Shown: positions 29,100 through 36,927 of the stretch, one piece after another
How positions within the stretch are numbered: the stretch's first letter is position 1
How the letters are laid out: every line of letters begins with the position of its first letter
DNA from: Pseudomonas uvaldensis
Lineage (GTDB): Bacteria > Pseudomonadota > Gammaproteobacteria > Pseudomonadales > Pseudomonadaceae
Assembly (NCBI RefSeq): GCF_021271205.1
Contig: NZ_JAIWKS010000006.1
Coordinates: forward strand, 248,001 to 312,000
Reading direction: 5' to 3'
DNA: 64,000 nt
Notes under the pieces: generated by a model
Databases searched by the model: none
What the model was told of the DNA's origin: nothing
Seen by the model: the letters and a program-made list of their open reading frames with translations, nothing else
Translations under genes and position numbers: made by a program

Positions 29100-30347
29100 T
29101 CATGGCGCCGTGCTCGCACAGATTTGCGAGAGCATGCGCAGCCGGCGCTTGGGTTCGCTGACGAACGGATTGCGCTCATCCCAGGCATAGCCGGCCAGGA
29201 TCGAACTGATCATGCGACGGATATCCGCCGAGCCTTCGGTGTAATAGATCACGTCCTGGAAGGTGCCGGCGTACCAGCCTTCGACGTAGCAGCGGAAGGT
29301 ATCGACACCGCGCTTGAGCGGTTCGGCGAACTCGCCTTGCCAGTCCACGCTTTCACCCTGTAGCTGGCGATGAAGCACGCCGGCGGCCATGCTCGCCGAG
29401 CGCATGGCGATGGTCACGCCGGAGGAAAACACCGGGTCGAGGAATTCGGCGGCGTTGCCCAACAGGGCAAAGCCTGGACCGTGCAAGGTTTTCACGTTGG
29501 CGGAGTAGCCGCCAATGGTCCGCGCCGGGGTGTCCCAGACCGCATGGGCCAGCACACCGGACAGGCTGGGGGTTTCGTCGATGAAGCCGCGCAGGCAGGC
29601 ATCAAGGTCGTCGGTGCGGCCGGCGAAATGTTCCGCCGCCGCGACCACACCCACCGAGCAGCGCCCGCCGCTGAACGGAATGGTCCAGAACCATATGTCG
29701 CGTTTGCTGGGGTGAGTGGTGATCAGGATCTTTTCACGGTCGAACGCCGGAGCATCGATCCGGTCCTCGATGTGCGTGAACACCGCTTGGCGTACCGGGA
29801 AATTCGACGGTGCTTCCAGATCCAGCAGGCGCGGCAGGACCCGGCCATAGCCGCTGGCGTCGAGCACGAATTGCGCCTCGACGCGGTACTCGCTGCCGTT
29901 CTCGCGCAGCACTCCCAGTTGCGGTTTGGCGAGGGTGAAGTCGGCGCTGGCGATGGCTTCGCCATAACGGATCTCCACCCCTTGCAACGCCGCCTGGTCG
30001 GCCAGCAGTTTGTCGAAGTCTGCGCGCTGGACCTGGAAGGTAGTGGGTTTGCCTTCACTGAAAGTGTCACCGAAATCGAACGCGCTGTAGCGCTCGCCCC
30101 AGACGAAGGCCGCGCCGTTCTTGCGCTGGAAACCGGCGGCATTCACCGCCTCCAGCATGCCAGCCTCTTCGACGAAGTCCAGGCAATGGGACAACAGGCT
30201 CTCGCCGATGGAGAAGCGCGGGAAATGCTGGCGCTCGATCACCAGAACATCGTGGCCCTTGCGCTTGAGCAGCGCGGCGGCGATGGCGCCGGAAGGGCCT
30301 GCGCCGATGATGACGACCTGGCGACGTTCCATTTCAATCGTAGACAT
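29100..30347 (-). CDS. FAD-dependent halogenase/monooxygenase-like flavoprotein, aryl polyene cluster
   Basis: 415 residues; ATG 30347 with AAGGAG upstream. FAD-binding GAGPSG (15-20) and IGESL (47-51) place it in the flavin-dependent halogenase superfamily. The halogenase-typical W-x-W-x-I-P motif is present as WFWTIP (219-224), and a candidate catalytic Lys76 lies in RKNGAAFVWG. The second signature, F-x-D-P-x-x-S-S-G, appears as FLDPVFSSG. Xanthomonadins, the Xanthomonas relatives of APE, are brominated, so halogenation of the aryl head is plausible. It could instead be a ring hydroxylase or desaturase. It is separated from the exporter gene by 42 bases, the largest gap in the operon. Confidence 0.8.
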   Translation of the reverse strand: MSTIEMERRQVVIIGAGPSGAIAAALLKRKGHDVLVIERQHFPRFSIGESLLSHCLDFVEEAGMLEAVNAAGFQRKNGAAFVWGERYSAFDFGDTFSEGKPTTFQVQRADFDKLLADQAALQGVEIRYGEAIASADFTLAKPQLGVLRENGSEYRVEAQFVLDASGYGRVLPRLLDLEAPSNFPVRQAVFTHIEDRIDAPAFDREKILITTHPSKRDIWFWTIPFSGGRCSVGVVAAAEHFAGRTDDLDACLRGFIDETPSLSGVLAHAVWDTPARTIGGYSANVKTLHGPGFALLGNAAEFLDPVFSSGVTIAMRSASMAAGVLHRQLQGESVDWQGEFAEPLKRGVDTFRCYVEGWYAGTFQDVIYYTEGSADIRRMISSILAGYAWDERNPFVSEPKRRLRMLSQICASTAP

Positions 30348-30389
30348 TTGGACTCCTTGCCGGGGCGGCGATGTTCGAATGAGTAGCCT

Positions 30390-32741
30390 TCACGGGGTCG
30401 ATTCCTGCGCGGGCATTCGGTGTGCCTGGCGTGCGGCCCATGGCGCCAGCAGGAAACTGAATGTCAGCCCCAGGCTGACCGCCAGGCCGAAGTTGCTCAC
30501 CGCCGGTGTGCTGGAAAGCGCCAGCAAGCCGAACGACAGCCAAGTGGTGACCGCCGCCAGCAGCGTGCCCAGCAGACTTACGGCGGCGCCGCCGATCTGT
30601 TCGCGCATCAGGATCGCATAGTCGACGCCGATGGCCGTGACCAGCAACAGGCCGAACAGGCTGAACAAGGTCAGCGGCTGTCCCAGCCAGCCGAGGCTCG
30701 CCAGGCTGCACAGCGCTGCCAGCAGAGGCAGGGCGACGATGCGCAGGGCTGCGCCGACACCGAAGGGCCAGACCAGCAACAGCGCGATCAGTACGCAGGA
30801 GGCCAGCTTCAACTCGGCGGCGCTGATTTGCGTGGCGGCGAACACCCGGTTCAGGTCCCCGAGGCGATCCACCAGCTGTACGCCGGGCAAGTCCACCGCC
30901 TGTACCCGCAGCAGCGCAGCATCGTTCAAGCCCTGCAGGCTGACCACTGCAGCCACGCCCTGCTCTGCGTCCAGCCCCGTCGGACCGAGCCAGAGCGTGC
31001 GATACGGCTCGGCCAGCGGCCCGCTGAGCGCGGCGTCTATATCGGTAACGGGCAGGGCCTGCAATTGCGCCAGTTCCGCCTGCAACGCGCTGACTGGCAC
31101 GCCCAGGTCTAGCAGTGGTTGCCAGAACGCCGGCAGTCGGGCCAGGGCTTCACGGACTTTCTGCTGTTCGGCGGGCGCGCTGACCAACTGATTCAGCGAC
31201 AGGTAGCCCTGGAGTTTTTCCAGGCCGACCAATTGGTCCAGGCGCTCGTTGAGTGCGGTCTGGCGTTCCAGCAGTTGAGCCTGATCCTCGGCGCGGATCA
31301 GGAAGAACTGGCTGGTGGGTTGGAAACCGGTGATGCGGGCGATGACCTGGGCTTCCTCGGTCAAGTGTCGAGGTGTGCCGATCCACTGCCGGATATCGTT
31401 TTTCGTGGTCAGGTGCCAAAGCCCTCCGGCGCAGAAGATCAGCAGCAGCGCCAGCAGGATCGGTGTGCACACCCGCGCCAGCAGCGCCTGGCGAAGTTCG
31501 AGCAGGCGTTCGCAGAGCCGCAACGGCCACTGGGCCGGACGCAGTTCCACACCGTTGAGCAGCGCGGGCAGCAGGCAGACCGCCGTCAGGTAGGCCCCGG
31601 CCAACCCGGCGGCGGAAAAGATCGCGATCTGGGTCAGCGCCGGGAACGGTGTCCAGGCCAGGGCCAGGTAACCGATGCAGGTGGTCGCCAGGCTCAGGCT
31701 CAGTCCCGGCAGGGTCAGACGCAGGGCCGGCCAGCTGCGCCATGGCTTGAGGCTCCAGCTCTTGGACAGGTAATGCAACGGATAATCCACCGCCACGCCG
31801 ATCAGGCTGGAGCCCAGCACCAGGGTCATGACATGCATGCGCCCGAACAGCGCCACGCAGGCCACCGCGCCAAACAGCATGCCCACCAGCACGGGCACGA
31901 ACGCCAGCCAGACCCGCAGGCGACGAAAGGCCAGCAACAGCAGCAACAGGATGCCGACCGTTGCGCCACCGCCGACCCAGGTGATTTCCCGCGAGGCCTG
32001 CTGCTGCCCGTTGGCGGCGTACAGCAGGCCACTGGCGGCCAGCAATTGCCCCTGTGCCTGGCCGGCCTGGTCGCGGCTGCGTTGCAACAGCTCGGCCACT
32101 TGCAACGGCAGATTCATGTCGAAGGCATTGCCATGGGTGCGGGCCCGCAGCATTACCCAGTGTTTGCCGTCGGCTTCGGCCACCAGTGCACCGCTGGCCA
32201 CGTCCAATTGCACCGCGCCGCGTTGGGGCTGGCTGTTCTGGATTCGGGTGGTCAGGCCCAGCCAGTCGTCCTGGCTCGGCACCAGGCTGAAGCCGTTGAA
32301 CGGGTCGAACAGGGCCTGCACCCGTTGCTGGATGAAGGCCTGGGGCTGTTCGATCAATTGCTGCCGGTCTGGCGCCGAGAGCATCGCCAGCCGCCCGTTG
32401 AGCAATTGCGTGCGCAACGCCGGCAGATCGGCTTGCAGGGTCCATTGGACCTTGTCGAACAACCCGCTGGCCTGCCATTGCTCGCCGAGGGACTGCGCCA
32501 GGGCGATAGCCCGTCGGCGATCACCATGGCCCACCAGCACCAGTACTTCGCGGTTCAGCGGCTCCTGCATACGCTGTTCGGCGATGAGCTCCAAGGCGTC
32601 GGGGGAGGTGCCCGGCACCAATTCCATGAGGTTGGCCGACAATGGCGCGCCGTTACGCCACTGCCAGCCGGCCAGAGCCAAAACCGCCAGCAGCAGGATC
32701 AGGAACAGCCGCGGCAGCGTGCGTTCACTCGGCAAAATCAT
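30390..32741 (-). CDS. MMPL/RND-family exporter, aryl polyene cluster
   Basis: 783 residues with about 12 membrane helices in two RND-type halves, each preceded by a periplasmic loop domain. The first helix is LFLILLLAVLALAGW; the second half begins near residue 415 (LLARVCTPILLALLLIFC). Such MMPL proteins are constant partners of APE and xanthomonadin clusters and are presumed to export the lipid-linked polyene across the inner membrane with the LolA-like protein encoded just upstream. The start overlaps the LolA-like gene by 17 bases. Confidence 0.85.
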   Translation of the reverse strand: MILPSERTLPRLFLILLLAVLALAGWQWRNGAPLSANLMELVPGTSPDALELIAEQRMQEPLNREVLVLVGHGDRRRAIALAQSLGEQWQASGLFDKVQWTLQADLPALRTQLLNGRLAMLSAPDRQQLIEQPQAFIQQRVQALFDPFNGFSLVPSQDDWLGLTTRIQNSQPQRGAVQLDVASGALVAEADGKHWVMLRARTHGNAFDMNLPLQVAELLQRSRDQAGQAQGQLLAASGLLYAANGQQQASREITWVGGGATVGILLLLLLAFRRLRVWLAFVPVLVGMLFGAVACVALFGRMHVMTLVLGSSLIGVAVDYPLHYLSKSWSLKPWRSWPALRLTLPGLSLSLATTCIGYLALAWTPFPALTQIAIFSAAGLAGAYLTAVCLLPALLNGVELRPAQWPLRLCERLLELRQALLARVCTPILLALLLIFCAGGLWHLTTKNDIRQWIGTPRHLTEEAQVIARITGFQPTSQFFLIRAEDQAQLLERQTALNERLDQLVGLEKLQGYLSLNQLVSAPAEQQKVREALARLPAFWQPLLDLGVPVSALQAELAQLQALPVTDIDAALSGPLAEPYRTLWLGPTGLDAEQGVAAVVSLQGLNDAALLRVQAVDLPGVQLVDRLGDLNRVFAATQISAAELKLASCVLIALLLVWPFGVGAALRIVALPLLAALCSLASLGWLGQPLTLFSLFGLLLVTAIGVDYAILMREQIGGAAVSLLGTLLAAVTTWLSFGLLALSSTPAVSNFGLAVSLGLTFSFLLAPWAARQAHRMPAQESTP

Positions 32742-33318
32742 GTTGCTCCGCTTCGCTCAAGGGCTGCGCGCTGGTGCTGTCCTGCATGCGCAGCACAGTG
32801 CTGTCGCCTTGGGTTTCCAATAATTCGATGCGCTGCACCAGCTCACCGCCGTCGATGTTGATCTGGTTGAAGACTTGTTTGAGCAACACCGAGCGTGGGG
32901 TCAGGGTGAGCTTCCATTGCTGCGGCGTACCCGACAGGCTCAGCTCGAAATCCCGTTGCAGGCCACTGCTGTCGCCCTGCAATACGGCCAGGAACAGGCG
33001 GTTCTGCTCGGCGCCGGCGCTCTTGTTGGGCAGCATCTGCCAGGTGTTGCCTTCGCGCCGGGCAATACCTTGGGCAGTGATCCGGTAGTCCTGTTGCAGC
33101 GGGGTTTGCAAAAGCCATAGCAGGCCGTGCTGTTTGGCCAGGACAAAACGCCCCTTGCTGGTGAGGGGCTGGGGCAGGGCGCGCAGGTGTTTTTCCTGGA
33201 TGAATTGTCCGTGGATCACCTCCGGACGGGCCAATTGATCGCTCAACTGTTGCAAGTCGAAAGCCTGGGCCAGGGGCGCCAGGCCGCACAGCCACAACCA
33301 GAGGGACAGGCGCTTCAT
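32725..33318 (-). CDS. LolA-like periplasmic carrier, aryl polyene cluster
   Basis: 197 residues from ATG 33318 (ATGA overlap with the thioesterase gene). A Sec signal peptide ends near LAQAF (residue 20). The mature part is a LolA-type half-barrel (VIHGQFIQEKHLRALPQPL; KGRFVLAKQHGLLW). By analogy with LolA it would carry a hydrophobic product through the periplasm. Not the housekeeping LolA: it lies within the pigment operon. Confidence 0.82.
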   Translation of the reverse strand: MKRLSLWLWLCGLAPLAQAFDLQQLSDQLARPEVIHGQFIQEKHLRALPQPLTSKGRFVLAKQHGLLWLLQTPLQQDYRITAQGIARREGNTWQMLPNKSAGAEQNRLFLAVLQGDSSGLQRDFELSLSGTPQQWKLTLTPRSVLLKQVFNQINIDGGELVQRIELLETQGDSTVLRMQDSTSAQPLSEAEQHDFAE

Positions 33319-33740
33319 GGCAGTTTCCTTTCTACGGCGTCGACAAAGACCCGGGGCGAGGCCAGCAGCATTTCGCGAGTCGCGATGTCCACCGCCACTT
33401 GCACCGAACTGGCGCGGGTCAGGCGTTCGCCGGTCGCTGCGTCGCTGATCAGGTAATGGATCTTCAAGCGGTTCTCCCACTCCACCAGGCTGGCGCGCAC
33501 GGTCAGCACCTGGCCGAACACGGCGCTGCGCACATAGCGCAACTGCAAGTCGATCACGGGCCAGGCATGGCCGGATTCGAGCATGTCGTTGTAGTTGTGG
33601 CCGATCAGGTCGAGCAACGCACAACGGGCCACTTCCAGGTATTTGACGTAATGGCCGTGCCAGACCACGTTCATCGAATCGACATCGAAAAACGGCACCA
33701 CGACCTGGGTATCGACATGCAGCACGCCCTGACTACGCAT
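33315..33740 (-). CDS. 4HBT-type acyl thioesterase, aryl polyene cluster
   Basis: 141-residue hotdog thioesterase of the YbgC/4HBT type. The active-site segment is VPFFDVDSMNVVWHGHYVKYLE, with the catalytic Asp in DVDSMNVVWHG. It could release the polyene acyl chain from ACP or edit stalled chains. It overlaps the lyase gene upstream by eight bases and the LolA-like gene by four. Confidence 0.85.
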   Translation of the reverse strand: MRSQGVLHVDTQVVVPFFDVDSMNVVWHGHYVKYLEVARCALLDLIGHNYNDMLESGHAWPVIDLQLRYVRSAVFGQVLTVRASLVEWENRLKIHYLISDAATGERLTRASSVQVAVDIATREMLLASPRVFVDAVERKLP

Positions 33741-35277
33741 GCAGCCTCCAATGCTGTCCGGCGATGCGTTGCAGGCATAGACGCAGTTCGCCTTCCAGGG
33801 CGCGGTCTTCGATGACGGGCGGGAAATCCTCGGCCAACTGCGCGTGCATGGCGGCCAAGGCGGGTGGCAGCGGTCGGGCGTCTTCGGCGCGGCTGCGCAG
33901 CCATACGCCCTGGTTGGCCGCCAGCAGCGTCGCGGCGGCGACCTGCTCGGTCAGCTCCAGCACGCGGATTGCGTCCCGGGCGGCGATGGTGCCCATGCTG
34001 ACCTTGTCCTGGTTGTGACATTCGGTGGAGCGTGAGAAGACGCTGGCCGGCAGAGTGTTTTTCAAGGCTTCGGCGGTCCAGGCGCTGGCGCCGATCTGCA
34101 CGGCCTTGAAGCCATGGTTGAGCATCGCCCGCTCGGCGCTGGCGCCGGACAGGTTGCTGGGCAGGCCATGGTTGTAGCGTTCGTCCACCAGCAGGGCGAG
34201 CTGGCGGTCCAGCAGGTCGGCAACGTTGGCCACCAGATTCTTGAGGCTGTCCATGGCGAAGGCAATATGCCCGCCATAGAAATGCCCGCCGTGCAGCACA
34301 CGTTCGGCTTCGGCGTCGATGATCGGGTTGTCGTTGGCGCTGTTGAGTTCGGTCTCGATGAACGACCGCAGCCAGCCCAGGCTGTCGGCCAGCACGCCGA
34401 GCACGTGGGGCGCGCAGCGCAGGGAGTAGCGATCCTGCAGACGGTGCAGCGGCGCGGTCGGAGCGTCGATCGCCAGGTCCTGGCGCAGCCACGCGGCCAC
34501 TTGCGTCTGCCCCGGATGGGGCTTGGCGGCGAACAGGCGCTCGTCGAAGTGTTCCGGGTTGCCTTGCAGGGCGACTACGTTCAGCGCGGTGATGCGGGTG
34601 GCCAGTTGCAGCAGGTAGTCGGCCCGGGCGAAGGCTAGGCAGGCCAGGCCGGTCATCACGGCGGTGCCGTTCATCAGCGCCAGGGCTTCCTTGGGGCGCA
34701 GCACCAATGGGGTCCAGCCCAGCTCGCGGTGCACGTCGGCGGCCGAGCGGCGCTCGCCACGGAACATCACTTCGCGTTCGCCGGACAGCGTCGCGGCGAT
34801 GTAGGACAGTGGCGTCAGGTCGCCGCTGGCGCCCACCGAACCTTCTTCGGGGATCAACGGCAGGATGTCATGTTCGAGGAAGCCCTGAAGCCGCTCCAGC
34901 AGTTCCACCCGCACCCCGGATACGCCGTGGCACAGCGACTGCAAACGCGCCGCCAGCACCGCGCGCGTGGCCTGGGCGTCCAGCAACTTGCCCAGGCCAC
35001 AGCCGTGGAACGTGTACAGGTGACGCGGCAGGGCCTCGACGTGGTGCAGTGGCACGGCCACGACGCAGGAGTCGCCATAGCCGGTGGTCACGCCGTAGAT
35101 CACGCCTTCCTTGTCCAACAAGGAGTCGAGGAACTGCGCGCCCTTGGCGATGCGCTGGCGGAACCCAGGATCGTCCTGCAGTTGCGTCGGCGCCTGACGG
35201 TTGGCCAGGGCCAGCACGTCTTCGATGCGCAAGGGGCGTTCGCCGAAGGTTACCGGCTCAAGAGTGGGCATCGTCAT
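33733..35277 (-). CDS. Aromatic amino acid ammonia-lyase (HAL/TAL/PAL family), aryl polyene cluster
   Basis: 514 residues with the MIO-forming tripeptide Ala150-Ser151-Gly152 in GASGDLTPLSY and the catalytic Tyr in VTTGYGDS (about 61-70). The family removes ammonia from His, Tyr or Phe. In a pigment cluster without other hut genes it most likely makes the cinnamate- or coumarate-type aryl starter. The substrate-selectivity pair aligned with Ser-His of HAL or His-Leu of TAL is Phe90-His91 (LYTFHGCG), which matches neither. The upstream acyltransferase overlaps its start by 20 bases. Confidence 0.88.
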   Translation of the reverse strand: MTMPTLEPVTFGERPLRIEDVLALANRQAPTQLQDDPGFRQRIAKGAQFLDSLLDKEGVIYGVTTGYGDSCVVAVPLHHVEALPRHLYTFHGCGLGKLLDAQATRAVLAARLQSLCHGVSGVRVELLERLQGFLEHDILPLIPEEGSVGASGDLTPLSYIAATLSGEREVMFRGERRSAADVHRELGWTPLVLRPKEALALMNGTAVMTGLACLAFARADYLLQLATRITALNVVALQGNPEHFDERLFAAKPHPGQTQVAAWLRQDLAIDAPTAPLHRLQDRYSLRCAPHVLGVLADSLGWLRSFIETELNSANDNPIIDAEAERVLHGGHFYGGHIAFAMDSLKNLVANVADLLDRQLALLVDERYNHGLPSNLSGASAERAMLNHGFKAVQIGASAWTAEALKNTLPASVFSRSTECHNQDKVSMGTIAARDAIRVLELTEQVAAATLLAANQGVWLRSRAEDARPLPPALAAMHAQLAEDFPPVIEDRALEGELRLCLQRIAGQHWRLHA

Positions 35278-36196
35278 CGGTCTTCCAGAAAGGATAAAAG
35301 TTGAACCACTGTTGCGGGGCTTCGAGGCAATACCGCGCCAAGCGCTCGGCGTATTGGCCGGCCCAGTGGGCGATCACTTGCTCGCGGTCACCGCGCTTCC
35401 ACACAACGGCCTCGGCGAACGGTTCGAGGGTGACCCGATAACGCCCCTCGTGCTTGAGGCACATCAGCAGGTTGGCCGGGCATTTCAACAGGCCGGCCAG
35501 CAACCAAGGTCCTTGGGGAAACGCGGCGGGAGAGCCCATGAAGTCCACGGTCACGCTACGACCGCCGTGCAGCGGTACGCGGTCTCCGGCGATGGCAAGC
35601 CATTCGCCGCGTTCCAGGCGCTCGCTCAGTTGCAGCATGATCACCGGATTCAGCTCGCTGACCTGGATCAGTCGCAGGTGTGTGGCACCGGCCTCGCCCA
35701 GCAATCGGTTGAACTGCTCGGCGTGCTTGGTGTGCACCAGCACATTCATGGTCACCTTCTCGCCGAGCTCGGCCAGGGCCCGGCACATTTCGAGGTTGCC
35801 CAGGTGAGCCCCCACCAGCATCTGCCCCCGTTCGCCGCGCAGATGGTTGCGCAACAGCGCCGTGTCGACGATTTCGATCTGTTCGATGCCGAGTTTGCCG
35901 TTCCAGACGTCGAGCTTGTCCAGCAGGGAATCGGCGAACGCCATGAATTGCCCGAAGACTCGCCAATGTGTCGGACGTAGCTCGGTACGGCCGCTCCAGT
36001 CGGCCAGGCGCCGCTGGTACTGCCACGCCGCATGCCGGGCGCTGCGGCCGAAGATGAAGAAGTACAGAACGATGCCGTACAGCAACGGGCTCAACAGTCG
36101 GCGGCCCAGTACCCTGGCGGCGAACGCCGTGAACTTCATCAGCCAGAAACTGCCGCGTTCCTGGCGATCGGCCCAGTGCTGCTGGTCGGTACTCAT
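35258..36196 (-). CDS. LpxL/HtrB-type lipid acyltransferase, aryl polyene cluster
   Basis: 312 residues from ATG 36196 (ATGA overlap with the glycosyltransferase). One N-terminal membrane segment (LLSPLLYGIVLYFFIF) precedes the acyltransferase motif H-x4-E as His131-Leu-Gly-Asn-Leu-Glu136 (GAHLGNLE). The downstream block AIAGDRVPLHGGRSV matches the lauroyl-acyltransferase family. It probably acylates the glycan or glycerol anchor that holds the polyene in the outer membrane. Confidence 0.85.
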   Translation of the reverse strand: MSTDQQHWADRQERGSFWLMKFTAFAARVLGRRLLSPLLYGIVLYFFIFGRSARHAAWQYQRRLADWSGRTELRPTHWRVFGQFMAFADSLLDKLDVWNGKLGIEQIEIVDTALLRNHLRGERGQMLVGAHLGNLEMCRALAELGEKVTMNVLVHTKHAEQFNRLLGEAGATHLRLIQVSELNPVIMLQLSERLERGEWLAIAGDRVPLHGGRSVTVDFMGSPAAFPQGPWLLAGLLKCPANLLMCLKHEGRYRVTLEPFAEAVVWKRGDREQVIAHWAGQYAERLARYCLEAPQQWFNFYPFWKTDDDAHS

Positions 36197-36927
36197 GTCC
36201 GCCACCGTCGCCAGAGAATCAGCGGCAGGCGCACCAGCATGCCGAAGAACAGCCGGGTGTGCATGCGGGTAATCAGTACGTTGTCGTGGAACAGGCGGAA
36301 ATGCGAGACGCCGTCCTGCGGATAGTGAACCCGGGTGCGCAACCAGCGCATCGGCTGCTTGCGCCACGCCAGACGTACCAGGACGTCCGAATCGAAATCC
36401 ATGCGCTTGCCGATATTCGCCGAGCCAATCAGCGCCAGGGTCGCAGGCAGGGGATACACCCGGAAGCCGCACATGGAGTCGCGGATTTGCAGGGACAGGC
36501 TGTTGATCCACACCATGACGTGGGTCAGGTAACGGGCGTACAGGCGGCCTTTGGGCACGCTGGCGTCATACTGAGGATAGCCGCAGATCAGCGCATCGGG
36601 GTAAGCGCGGGACTCGTCAATGAAGAGCTTCACGTCGCCCAGGTCATGCTGCCCATCAGCGTCAACCTGCAAGGCGTGGCTGAAACCCAGGCGCGAGGCT
36701 TCCCGCAGGCCTGTCATCACCGCGCCGCCCTTGCCCTGGTTGACCGCCAGCCGGACCAGGTAGACCTGCTTATTCTCGGCCAACTGTTCCAGCACCGCAG
36801 CGCAGGCCGGGCTGCTGGCGTCATCCACCAGCACACAGGGCAGGTTATTGCCGAGCAAGGCCTGGACCACCGCCGCGATGGCGGTTTCATGGTTGTAGAC
36901 CGGGATGACGGCGCAGGGGTTATGCAT
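36193..36927 (-). CDS. Family 2 glycosyltransferase, aryl polyene cluster
   Basis: 244-residue GT-A enzyme. The nucleotide-sugar motifs are AVIPVYNHE (N-terminus), VDDASSP and QVDADGQHD, and the acceptor region includes DSMCGFRVYPL. It likely adds the sugar linker between aryl polyene and its lipid. It overlaps the ligase-dehydratase gene by eight bases and the acyltransferase gene by four. Confidence 0.87.
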   Translation of the reverse strand: MHNPCAVIPVYNHETAIAAVVQALLGNNLPCVLVDDASSPACAAVLEQLAENKQVYLVRLAVNQGKGGAVMTGLREASRLGFSHALQVDADGQHDLGDVKLFIDESRAYPDALICGYPQYDASVPKGRLYARYLTHVMVWINSLSLQIRDSMCGFRVYPLPATLALIGSANIGKRMDFDSDVLVRLAWRKQPMRWLRTRVHYPQDGVSHFRLFHDNVLITRMHTRLFFGMLVRLPLILWRRWRT

